The notes under the pieces are model-generated. The model saw nothing but the letters and a program-made list of their open reading frames with translations, did no database searches and had not been told where the DNA came from. From Monosporascus cannonballus (taxonomy: Eukaryota > Ascomycota > Sordariomycetes > Xylariales), in contig QJNS01000063.1 of assembly GCA_004154925.1 (NCBI GenBank), forward strand, positions 186,001 to 250,000: a stretch of 64,000 bases of DNA, given 5' to 3'. Below, one piece after another: positions 48,590-61,100 of this stretch. Numbering within the stretch: the first letter of the stretch is position 1; each line of letters begins with the position of its first letter. A program made the position numbers and the translations under genes.

Positions 48590-51250
48590 TTTTTAGAATG
48601 TAAATAGTTTTTGTATTTAATTAAATACTGAGTAAATCCGTTTTTTTATGTTCAAAAGCTTTTTTCTTCGTACGTAATTTTATTCTTTATTTCTATATCG
48701 TTTCGTTCTATATAAAATTTAATGCTATTTGTAATTAACTTAACTAAAAAACATTATAAACTAAACCGAATTTTACTATAAATAAACCTTTTAATTAATA
48801 ATTATTTTTTGAATTTGTTTTGATAATTCTATATGGACTGATATATGTAACAAAGATTTCTTTGTTGGGCTTTTTTATTAAAATGTTTTTTATAATAAGG
48901 TAAATCAAATTCTTGTTCTAGAAAGTCAATTTTCTAACGTTTTTAAATTATAATATTTAGTTATTTTATTACGTATAAAATATTATTTTATTTTTATTTT
49001 CTACTACAATTTATTTTATTTTTCGATTATAAATATAAATTTATACTAAGAACTTTACCGAACGTAGTTTGGCCAATATTTAGTATAAAATTGAAATTTA
49101 CGTTTCTTAAAATTATGTTAATATTTTTATGATAATTAATATTAGACACTAATTAAATCATAAATTCACTTTTAATCTAAATATTTTATTAATAGTTGAT
49201 ATAATATTAAAATACGTTTCCAATATTTACTTCAACTATTCTCTTTCACTGTTCGTTTAAGATTTAAATACCTTAAACAAATTATAATTTAAGTCAACTT
49301 ATATTATAAGATCTTATTAAAACTTTAAGGTAAATATAATAGCTTTATCGGAAATCGTATTATATAATAATCTCTTTTTATTAAAACTCTTCTTAAAAGA
49401 AATAATTACTATTTGTTTGTCATTAATATTTTTAAGAGCAATTAAAAAAATAAAAACAGTTTGTAAATCTGTCGATGATAACGAAAATACTATCGTAATA
49501 TATTTTTGTTGCTCAATTCTTCGATAGGAAATTAATAATACAATATAAAGTACCCGATTTTTATGGTTTTTTAAATCCAGTAATAATTATAACCCTTTAT
49601 ATAACTTTTATCTTTATATCTCAGAGTTGTTATAATAGTTATGTTATCGTGATATTGTTAAATTATTTTTTTCAGTTAAAAATTAATGAATACGTTAAAA
49701 ATGTTTTAAGATTTTGTAAATCTATATATATCCATCTACATGATTTTTATGTATATAGTATTTTTGGTTCATGTAATATGTTTTCAAACATTAGATTTTA
49801 TTTAGGTTTCTTTAATAAATTAGCGTGATAATCTTTAATACTTCAATATTAATTATAAAATTTAGCCAGTATTATGGTAATGTATTATGAATATGACGAT
49901 TATTTTAACATAATCTAAAAAATTATATTTTTTATTTTACCTAATCGTTTTCGAAATTTGGCTATTTGCTTAAAATATTAATTTTGCTATTCTTTTTATA
50001 TATTCTAATTATCGGCCGATAAAGGTTTTAGTTATAATTAAACGGCTAATTATTTAATAGTACCTGTAAATTTCGATTTAATATAGATTTCGTTTAAGGA
50101 AATATTTAAATCTTCGGAAAAGCATAATAATAATTAAAAACTCCCTATTTTGAAAAATGTAATTAAATTTATATTCTTTTTAATTTATAGGAAACAAGTA
50201 TTACAAAGTGTAATTTGTCCTCATAGTTTCGTTATCCGGTTATTACATTTGATATATAATTCGAAATGTTCCTTCGTAATGTAACCAAACGAATTAAATC
50301 GTACATAGTTAATATTAATTCGTTAATAATTGTATTTGTAATGTCATAGAATATTTTATTATTCATAACGTCTATATTGTTTTTTTAATAATGTTAATTA
50401 AGGCTATAATAGTTTTTCGAAGTTTTTAACTAAACCTTTTATAAAAATTAACAAATGTACAACTCTTGGCATTTTTTAATTATTACTACGTTATTATTTG
50501 GAATTATAATAATTTTTATAATTTATTGTAATATATTTTTAGCTATCAATATATTATATATCTTTTACATCGTATTCACGCAATTACTTTTTTTATGTTA
50601 TCGAAGAATTTAATATTTTTAAAACTTACAAGGTTTTTCTACATACAATTTAGATATACCATTGTCGCTTTTATATAAATAAGAATATCGTTGAAATAAC
50701 ATAAAATAAATCTTTAAAACCTTTTCGTAATATATAATTTTTATTAGTTAAAGTATTATTAAAACCTTTGTACATTTTATCAACTTAATAATATTTAAAT
50801 AATCTGTATTTAGTTTATAAATTACTTTTATTTATGTTTAGTTTTAATTTAAATAAAGTTATATTTACTTTCAACATCGAATATTATAAAGTATAAAAGT
50901 TTTTACAATCAGTTCTTTATTTTAATTATTAGAAATAATAATATTTAATTTTGAATAAAATAACGTTTAATTATCAGCAAACGAATATAAACTGTAATTT
51001 GTTATTTTTTCAAATATAAAACTTATAAGGTAATGTATTGTTAAATTTAAGGATTAAGCTTAATTCTTTTAGTTAAATTTTTAAATATTTCTTAAATACG
51101 CGTAACATCTTTTTATTAAGATTACAAATAATGTAAAACTTTGTAAATAACGTTTTCTTACAAATAATATATAAATTTATTCATTGTATCTTAATAGTTT
51201 CGTATTAAATCTTTTTTAAAGAATTACTTACATCGGAAAACTTAGAAGAA
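48590..51250 (-). pseudogene. D1 Pol remnant (RT to chromodomain)
   Basis: The minus-strand alignment to B2 9595-12300 is continuous. The RT box at 50677-50703 has D-to-N. CpG sites are largely gone as well as CpA, so decay went further than in the left elements. Not functional. Confidence 0.7.
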
Positions 51251-53596
51251 TAAATTAATTAAATCCGTTAATATATAGGAACCATATTTTTAATTAATAT
51301 TTCATTACTTAAATTCTGTTTTAAATATAATAATAACACGTTATATTCTTCTTCGAACTTCTTTTTTTATTTTTTGTCTTTAATTATTAAAATATTTGTA
51401 AAAATGTTAAAATTTTAGCGTAGTTTTTTATTAAAGTAATATCAAAATTCATCGTTTCATACCCTTCTTAAATGAGCATTTTAAAATAATGAATTTCGCG
51501 TAAAATAGTTCTTTTATTGTAAAGAAAGTTTTTATTTTCTCTATTCGTAATTATATAAGGCTTGAATTTATATTTTTATAGTCTTTTAAATTTAATGATA
51601 GTATTTGGCGAAATATTCTTTGCGCATAAAACTTTGCAATTTATTATTACAATATATTGAAACGTTCTGATTCGGATGTTCAAAATAATATCATTATTAA
51701 TAATTCTTATTATTATATTTACCACCCTGTTTAAATTTCTGCTTTAATATTTCGGGATTTAATTATTTTACGGCTTCTTTATAATTAATGTGTTTTTAAT
51801 TCCTTTCCAATTTAGCGAATTCTACTTCTAGTTTGGTATGTAATGTATTAAATTGTTATATGTATTTGTATTTTGTACGTTATTTGTTTTTTAAAGTATT
51901 TTGAATCTTTGTACATTAATTCTAAAATGTTTACATTATTAACTAAATTATTCCTTTATGTAATTTATAAAATCTTATTAATTTTTAGTAATATATTGTT
52001 TTTTTAATGACGATTTTAAGTAAACTATTCAAATTCTTATTTCAAAGCTCTTTTTCTTCAAAGTCTATAATAAATACAAATTAAGAATAAAGATCCGTAA
52101 TAACCGTTTCATAAGATTTTATTATATTACGTTAAATGATTATTTTATAATTTAATAGTTATATAAATTATGAAAGTAAAACGGCGTTTTTTAGAGATAT
52201 GGCTTTTTCTTTATTTAACTTTGTAATAATGTTCGTTTGTCGATTTCGTTTTATAAAGCAATAGTTCCACAATATTGATATTAAGATTTATTTTGTTATA
52301 TTCGATGTAGTTAGAATAATCAAATCCTTTTATATATATATAATATCTTAATACATTGATCTTTTTAATATTTTATAGACGGTATATTTTGATGGTCTAT
52401 AATATATCCCTTATATTTTGTTATATCTTTGTAAAAAATGTAAATAAAACTCCTTTCTTTAAATTTGGCATTTTCTGAAATTACTTTGCCTCAAATTAAT
52501 ATTATATTAATGTATTCCGGGTTAATATCGTACGTTTTTCTGTTTTACATATAACCTTTTATTTTGAAAACGTAATTTTATATCGATTTAAATTATGTTC
52601 GCATCTGCTTTAGTATTTGGTGAATGGTTCTTAATTTAAGCTTTTAATATAAATATCTAATTATTGTATCCTAATCCTTTATATTTTTTATTTTGTTTTA
52701 ATAATATCTTTTTTTGCTATAATTATAAAATTTAATCGGGTTTTATTCTTAGATTAAAAGGTTATAAGTTGCATTAATCTTGGCACTCTATTATAAGATA
52801 TGAATAATATATGACGTTTTTTTGTTCGCCGATTAACGTTCGTATTTTGGAATATATTTCTTTTTTTGATACGTTATTTGTGAAATTCATTATTGATTTT
52901 AATAATTGCCATAATATATAATATTACCGTTTTAAATTTTAGAAAGTTTACAAAAATATCATAAACCTTATTCTTAAGTCAAATATAATATGTATTACTT
53001 AAATTTTTATTTTCATTATAGGTATACCTTATTTTCATTATAAGATTTTTAAAATTGATAGTATATTTCAAAATATACTATTTTTATTATTATCGCAAAA
53101 TTTGCTATATCGCGGCTTTCTTATTTAAGTTTTCGAAAATAGCTTTTAACATTTGATTAAAGTTTGCGAAATTAAAAAATACAACCTGAACAACTCTTTC
53201 CGAATCAAGTTTTACGTTGTCCAAATTATCGCTTATAACTGGCTCAAATAAATCCAAAATATTTCCAATAAGAAAAATTAATATAACGAATATTGTATTT
53301 ACTAACTTATTCAAATTTGAAAAAAAGATATACTCGTATTTAGATACGAAATTTTTAAAAATTTTCTTTTTTATCATCAAGTTAAAACTTTTTAATTTTA
53401 TACTTTATTGCGATAATATACATCAAAATAATAACTATTTAATTTATTAACTCTTAAATTTGTAGCTTAAGTTTTTAGATTTTTTATCGGAATTAAATTC
53501 TTGTCGAAAACGTACTTTCATATTTACTAATTGCTATTTTAACTAAAAAAGTATTACTTAAAGTTTAACCATATTAGTAAATAAAAGCTTATAAAA
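51251..53596 (-). pseudogene. D1 Gag/protease side, very degraded
   Basis: This lies between RT and the 5' LTR. A minus-strand open frame at 53105-53380 (91 codons; contains LDLFEPVISDNLDNVKL and VVFFNFANFNQMLKAIFENL) lies where Gag should begin and may be a surviving piece of it. I cannot align it securely with the C1 Gag start. An overlapping plus-strand frame at 53217-53450 is its shadow. Confidence 0.4.
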
Positions 53597-53905
53597 TATA
53601 ATGGCTAAAAGGTTTCAGTAATTATTAAAGGTAAGTCGTAAAAATTAACAATATTAACAGTATCGTAAAATTCTAAATAATAATATCAGAAATTTATTCC
53701 GTTCTATAATTCTTAAAATATTTTAAATAACGAATATTTCTTGAAATCTTTTTCTATTTAAACTATGAAAATTACAAAATTATATATTTTTTATGTTAAG
53801 ATATTAAAACGGCTCAACATTGTAAGTTCTTTCATCTTTTTAATCCTTTTATATGATTTAAAACGCTTAAGGCGCTAAGGCTCCTAAAAGTCCTAAACTC
53901 GTCAC
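53597..53905 (-). repeat. D1 5' LTR, inner part (309 bp)
   Basis: In plus orientation it starts tataatggctaaaagg and ends aactcgtcac. It corresponds to positions 1-310 of the 3' LTR (47538-47847). The terminal aactcgtcac (53896-53905) recurs at 63444-63453, where the rest of the LTR resumes. Confidence 0.8.
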
Positions 53906-56531
53906 TTATTTCATCTAGTTTAGACTTCTCTAGCTCGTTTTCCAAATTTCTTTAAAATTATTAAAGTACTGCTTTATAATGTTAAATATTAACTAATTAA
54001 ATCACAAATTTCTATAACGAACAAACAAAATCTAAATTATAATTATGCCAAAACCTTTTCGTTTAATATTTTTATTTTTTAAAACATCGGAAATTTATAA
54101 TAATTTCACATTAAAGTATTTTTAAAATTTTATATATATATAATTATTTGCATTATAACTTGTTGTTAATATTATATTAATATATTTATTAATTATAACT
54201 TAAATTTCTGTTATTATTTTGTTTTCTTAAAATATAACGAATTCGAATTTCTTCTAATTTATTATTTTATGTCGTATTATTTATATATATATATATAATA
54301 TTTTTTAAATAAAAATAAAAAGTAACGTAATTCTTAAACATCTTGTTTATTATTAAGCATATGTGAATATAATAATAAATTATGTCATTGAGTTATTAAA
54401 ATTAGTTGATGAAATAAGAATGTTAAATAAATATAAAATATTAATAAATTTTGTAACAAAACTTAAATTTCGTTAATAATTAAAACGCTTATTCTTTAAC
54501 ATTAAAATACCTTATATTATTTTAAAAGAAAGGTAAGGTTTTGAAAAATCATTTTTTTAATTAAAATAGTTTTTTAATTAAATAAATATATATTTATAAA
54601 AAATATAAGGATCCTATAATATAAAAGAAAAAACGAAACGGTTTCCCAATAAAAATAATCTGAATATTTATATATATATATCTCATAATTCTATTAATTG
54701 ATTTAAAAATTATTGTTATATTTAATAATAAATATATTAAGGACTTCAAATATAAAGAAATCTTATTATGCGTAAAATAAAAATATAATTTAGTTAATTA
54801 AAAAATTAAAACAATTATTTTACTTCTTTTTAAAAATATTTTCTTAATCAAGACACGTTAGTTTTCCTAATTCAACATTTTTTCCAATATAATAATGTTA
54901 ATATTAAAAATATATTTGTATTATAATATTTTACCATATTATTGTTTTACGGAATTGTAATTATAATATTATTATTTATTATACCTATATCATCTATTAT
55001 ACGGGTTTTGTTTATTAATTGGTCTTTAATTTTATCTGGATTTTAGTTTTTATTTTTATTAATTTATTTTATGAGAATAAAATATAAAGGTTTCTTAATT
55101 TGGTTGAATTAAACTGCCTATTATATAATATATATCTTTTAATTCCTGAATATATAATAAACGCAAATACAGGTATTATGAATGATATTTATAACCTTTA
55201 TCCAAAAGGATTTTTAAAAACTATACATATTTTAAAAAGTTTTTTAATTCTTAATATTATTTTATTTCTGTTAAATTATTTGAAAATAATTAATTATGTT
55301 CAAAAAGTGTAAATACATTAAATCGACATAATGAATTTATAGTATGAGAATTATAATTCTTTTTACTCTTCTTTTATCTTATGTATATTTAAAGTTTTAT
55401 AGATATTTATATATATTAATTAACTTAATAATATATTTCGAATTTTCAAAATGTATTATTAATTTTTATATAATTTAATAAAGTTATAATTAAAATTACC
55501 AAAAGTGTATTTCTTGTATTTTGCATATATATATATAATATTTATATATTCGTATATTAATTTATGAGAATTACGTATCTAGTGTAAAGTATTTATAAGA
55601 AAATATTTATTTTATAAAATATTCAGAAAATTATAAGTCAGAATCTTTTTTAAAAATAGAATTTACAGAATTTATAAAATATTTTTTGTTTTACTAAATC
55701 GTTACCTTATTTAATATTATTATATATAAAACAGATCTTTATCATTTTAATTATATTGGTTAAATACATATTTTATTAAGAAATTTCAATTAAAATATAA
55801 TAAAAATAAAGAGCTTTTAACGAAAAGTTTTTATTTCGATATATTAACAATAGTCTATTTAATAATAGAAATAGTTTATCAATATTGTAAGTTTGAATGC
55901 AAATATATAATTTCTTTAAATTACGTTTTAATAATACAATTTCAATTAAAATTTATTAATATAACCGATATTTTGTGAAATAATCATAAATTATTAATCG
56001 ATATTATTTTCTTAATAGAAGACTTTAAAATTATTGTTTGTTTAACAAAAACTACATTTATTTATTATTTTAATATATGCTACAAAATAAAAATATTAAT
56101 AATTTTAGATACTTAAAAGAGACATTATTATTATTTTATAGAATTCAGTAATTTAATTATAGTAAAGATTTTACAAAAATAGTTCATTGTATAATATTAA
56201 ATCATAAATTGATTGATTCCATTTAAATGTTAAATTTAATTATTATAAAGTTCAAAATAAAATATATATAATATTTATCTAGAAAAATAAATATTATATT
56301 ATATAAGTTACTAGTCAATCTCGTTACTAAATAATAACATACATGATGTGAGTATTAAAATTTTCGAAACATCCTTTTAATTAAATTCCGTATATTTTTA
56401 AAATATTAATATCATATCTATTATATTTTTTCTGGAAATAAACACTATCATTGGGATATTCGTAACGAACCTTTTCAATAAGTTTAATTTTTTTATTTTA
56501 AAAGCTTTAATAGATTAAAAAGTATTTATTT

Positions 56532-56652
56532 TGTTATAGTTCTAAGTAGTACCGAATAGATATATAGGGTAAAACAAGGCGGTCAATGTTCGAGGTGATA
56601 ACGTTCTATTTTTAATAGAATAATAATTAGTTCTTACTTTCGTGCTGTAAGA
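56532..56652 (+). repeat. TRIM-like left terminal repeat
   Basis: It begins tgttatagttctaagtag and aligns with 56879-56999 for about 100 bp. The following ataggttgcgcg could be a primer-binding site, but I cannot assign the tRNA. Confidence 0.5.
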
Positions 56653-56878
56653 TTTTGTTAGTTTTTTTATAGGTTGCGCGTTTAATGTCTGAACTGGGCA
56701 GCTAACTTATCCCATTGCCTGGATACAGAGCGGATTTTTAGTTAGCGTAATTATTTCGAACATAGCGTAAAATTGACGCGTTATTAGAAAAATCGCCATG
56801 CAAGAAACGGTTTTTCGATAAGGAGCCCTTAATCTTTAATTGATTATATCTGAAAGATGTAACTGAAAAAGGACCTAC

Positions 56879-56999
56879 TATTATAATACTAAATAGCACT
56901 TGGTAGATATATAGGGCAGAAGAAGGCGATCAGTGCTCGAGCTGATAGAGTTTTACTTTTACAGTATAATAGTGATATTTTCTTTTTCGTGGCGAATTA
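56879..56999 (+). repeat. TRIM-like right terminal repeat
   Basis: It begins tattataatactaaatag (tg changed to ta) and ends gcgaatta. It keeps more C and G than the left copy in the central part. Confidence 0.5.
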
Positions 57000-57177
57000 T
57001 ATTTTAATTTAAAGAAATAATTAAAAGTGTGAAAATATTTGAAATATAAGTTATATAATTCATCTAATTAAATCTATTAAATTTATTAGATTTATATTAA
57101 TTTTTAATAGGACAAAACTACTCATATAAATATATGTGAGAAACCAATTAAAAAACATGCGAAAATAATTTTAATCT

Positions 57178-57250
57178 AATTATGATAAAGAGAGTTCTTC
57201 CAGGATTTGCTAAAAATAATGGAGATTTTAGATTGTAAAATATTAATGAT
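57178..57250 (+). pseudogene. Possible RT first-block remnant
   Basis: One plus-strand frame reads K-R-V-L-P-G-F-A-K-N-N-G-D-F-R-L, a stop, N-I-N-D-I, which resembles the Gypsy pattern V-x-F-V-x-K-x-(D/N)-G-x-x-R-x-x-x-x-Y-R-x-L-N. The surroundings give no further RT blocks, so this may be coincidence in AT-rich DNA. Confidence 0.2.
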
Positions 57251-58087
57251 ATAAATAATAATGTTAAATATAATACTTATTCATAAACATTTATTATTTA
57301 ATAAAAACAATGATACTTTATTAAATAAGAATCAAGAGTTAATATAACTTCTGATTTTGTAATTATTTGAAATTCTTTACACATAGTATAATATAATATT
57401 ATAATTTAAATTTTAATTTAATTTTAGTATTTCTATAATTTTATTTAATTAACTTTCTTACTACATTATAAATTAATATAAATATTTAATTTTTATGTCA
57501 TAATAATTTATTTGCTTCGTGCAATCAAAGAGAAAATATAAAAATAGTATTTTAAATTATACTATATTATATACTTTTAACGAAATTAAGATGAATGTGC
57601 CAATTTACAATTTGTATAAGCTTATTTAATAATATTTTATTTAAATATTATACTTTTTATAAATTATACAAAAAACCTTCTGTTATTAATTAATAACTAT
57701 ATTTTAATATATCGAATGAATTCGTATATTTTACTAATAACTAATGTCTTAATAAATATATATAATTGTTTTTAAAAAGGGTTTTTACGTATTATGGTAA
57801 CATATATATTAATAATCGTATTTACTGTTTTAGGTTTCGCAATTTCTATTTATTTTAAATATAATACTTACATTATAATTTTTCTACAAAATGTTTATTT
57901 TGATTATATAATAGTATCGAATATGTAAAAATTAGATATATATAAATATTGTCTTACGTATTTATACATAATATATATGTCTATTATGCGTATAGTTTTG
58001 TAATTATAATGTTGATAAAATATTTAAATACTATATATTATTTAATTATATAACTTGATTTACAAGTTTAAACAAAGCTTTTGATAT

Positions 58088-58107
58088 TATATATATATAT
58101 ATATATT
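58088..58107. repeat. AT dinucleotide run
   Basis: This is an alternating ta tract of about 20 bp. Similar but shorter tracts are scattered through block X. Confidence 0.7.
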
Positions 58108-61100
58108 AGTTAATTTATATAAATGTTTTCTCAAATTATAATCATCGGAATTAACCAAAAATAGATAATTGATTTAATAGTTTAATAAATATTAAAATAA
58201 CTATAATCTTTTTAAAAATACGTTGTAGTTTATTAATTATTTTTATATAAAGTATTTAGGCGTTATAGTATTTAAATTTAATATTATATTAATAAAATTT
58301 TATAATATATATTTAGTATATAAAATCTGTAATATTTATTTTATTTTTTCTCTAAAAAGGTTTTATATTTTAAAATATTTAAATAGTTTTAAATTAATAC
58401 GAAAATATTTTACTTTATAGCATATTATATATTTTAATTTGGCCCAAATTATTTTACTTCGTGTTTCAATTAATATTTTAATCCGACATTTTATTGTCTG
58501 TTTTTAACACTCTTTTTGGAAAATCTATTATTTCTATTTTTAATATTTATTTTGCTTTTTGTTTAATTCGAACTTTTATTAGGTGTTTTTAAAATTAATT
58601 TTTGGAATTAATTTATTTTTCGAACATAGTAATTATAAATGTAATACTTTCAACCTAAGACATTAAATCTTAAAATTTAAAAAAAAATATATATAATTAA
58701 AAAATATAACGAATATTATTTTTATTATTTTATCAAAGTTTGGTTTTCGTATTTTATTATATTATAAAATATATAAAAATAAACATTTAATGTGAATTTC
58801 AAATATAGGAAAATTAGTGTATAATTAGTAAATTAAATATAACGCAACTTTATTTCTTAAATCATAATATATATATAAAATTAAAAACATTTCTGTTGCA
58901 ATAAATAATATTAATATTATATAACAATATAATAATAATTATATAAAACCTACAATAAAACTAAATAAATTTATAAGTCGTATTTAAAAATATATCATAA
59001 ATCTTAATTTTCTGATTTATATTTAAAAATTTATTAAATATACATAAATTTAATATATATATTATATAGTTGTATATTATTTTACATAGTATTAATAATA
59101 TATTTCATAATTTCTTTATATACGAATTCCATTATATATATTATATTACGTATTTTTCTTATTTGTAAAATCAATTCTACCTAAATTATATTACTAAATG
59201 TCTATTTATTATAGGTGGCAAACTTATAATAATCCATTAAAATCTTAATAATGATAAACTAATTTTCGATGTAAATTATCCTAATAAATATATTATTTTC
59301 AGTACTTTATCTTTAAGTATTTGTATTTCTTTTGCAAATATATTTTAATTTATAAAATATATTGTATTGAATTACATAATTGTTTCATAACTTTTTAATA
59401 TAATAAGGCATTTATAATATATATGTCCTTTCATGAATGATAAACCGTAAGAAATTTATTATTATATATATATCATTAATACAGACATAATAAAAATATA
59501 TTTATATATTTTAATGATTATTAAAGCATTTTTTTACTAAGTCTGTGAATCAATTTTAAATATTGTATAATATTTTTTTAATTTATTGTTTTATTAACAT
59601 ATAATAATAAATATAGTAATTTTGATAACAGGCATTCTTAAATAATATATGTTTAAACCCGCAATAAGAATATTCTCTATATTATATATTTAATTACCGT
59701 ATATTCTTTTAAAAGAAATCCGCATAATTGGCAACGCTAAAGGTTCCCGATTATAAACAGTTATTAATAATTTATATTATAATAATCATACAAAAATATG
59801 AACAATATAATATATTATATAATATATATAGTAAAATATTGTTTTTAATTAATAAAATTCAAAGAAGAGTAATTACGGATAAATAACCTTTATTTAAAAT
59901 ATTTATATAAAAATTATGATATACAATATTATAATATATTCGGTATGAATATCAGGTATTTCAGTAAATATTTAAAACATTCAATGATTAATATGTTTAT
60001 ATAAAGTTTAGAACAAGGGAATTTTTAAAATTAGTCGAAAGCTTAATTACATTATCAATAAAAAACGTAATAGAGGAAAAGAAATAAATCCGGCGGTCAA
60101 TTTTTGTAAATGAAACCAAAAAACCGTATTTCGAAAAGGAAATAATTATCAAAACCTTTCACAATATGAGAATAAAATATACAAGCGATTTAATAAATAT
60201 TAAATAAAAGCGTATACTAACAAGTTTTACTAGTAAGTTTAAAAATATTAATATTATACAACATAATTAATACAATGTTATAATAAATTTAAAATTTTAA
60301 ACGTTTTAAATTAATATTTAATAGAGCGGATACAGAAATAATGATAATAACGACGAAGAAATAACCTTTTTATGGTGGCGAAAAATTATCTCTATTGTTT
60401 ATTTATCCGTAAAATTGAATTTTTTATCTTAATCATTTAATGTAAACTAAAATATTTAAAAATTAACATAACGAATGCGAAAAAGAACGAAGAAATACAT
60501 TTTAATTTTTTTCTACGTTATAAATTAAGAATTATAGATTAAACAGATTAATTATTAATAATGATAATAAAATATATAATAAAGAATCCAATATCAAACT
60601 TAGTTAAGTTTCTTTATTGAAACAATTTTATATATTTATTAAGATATATAGTATATTCAAATTCAAACAAATTCATATTTTGTATAAAAGTTAGTAAATT
60701 AAAAAACAGGATGATAACGAATTTTATATATAAATAATAAATTCATCATTTTACTTGAAAAGTTTTAAATATTTATTATTATCGTATTTTATTATCTTAA
60801 TATTATATCGAAACGGAATAGTCTTTTTGATTACCGGCCTTATTTAATATTAAAGGAATTGTGCTTTGTTTTTTAACTTAAGATGGTAATTATCTTTTAA
60901 TTTATTACTAATATTATTATTTAATAAATGCGTTTTAATATGAAATTATACTTTTATAATTTTAATAAACTCTATTCTTTCGATTTTGATTTCCAATATA
61001 TTATTTACAATATCGCGTTAGAAAATGTTACATTTTGGTAAAATTGATAATTCTAGTAACAATATAAAACTAAAGAAATTATATATATATTTTAAATTAA

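Larger units (their letters stand above)
47538..53905 (-). mobile_element. D1: Ty3/Gypsy chromovirus with split 5' LTR
   Basis: D1 is a minus-strand element with an intact 3' LTR at 47538-47927 (390 bp). Its 5' LTR begins at 53597, breaks after 53905 and resumes at 63454-63533. Internal order on the minus strand is Gag-side region, protease-like, RT (Y-F-N-D-I-L-I-Y at about 50677-50703, Asp to Asn), RNase H, integrase and chromodomain (about 48600-48690). It is more degraded than A1-C1. The candidate outer TSD is tatac (47533-47537) and tttac (63534-63538), four of five matching. Confidence 0.8.
56532..56999 (+). mobile_element. TRIM-like element with about 120-bp direct terminal repeats
   Basis: Two copies of a repeat flank about 226 bp. 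Copy 1 (56532-56652) contains agatatatagggtaaaac and ggcggtcaatgttcgagg. Copy 2 (56879-56999) contains agatatatagggcagaag and ggcgatcagtgctcgagc. Both start t(g/a)ttata. The total length is 468 bp, with a possible TSD tattt on each side (low complexity). No coding capacity is visible. It is the GC-richest part of block X. Confidence 0.5.

Noticed and set aside
55100..55312. Plus-strand open frame of 70 codons in block X
   Set aside because: Composition is like its surroundings, with no homologue elsewhere in the window and no motif; AT-rich DNA gave it by chance.
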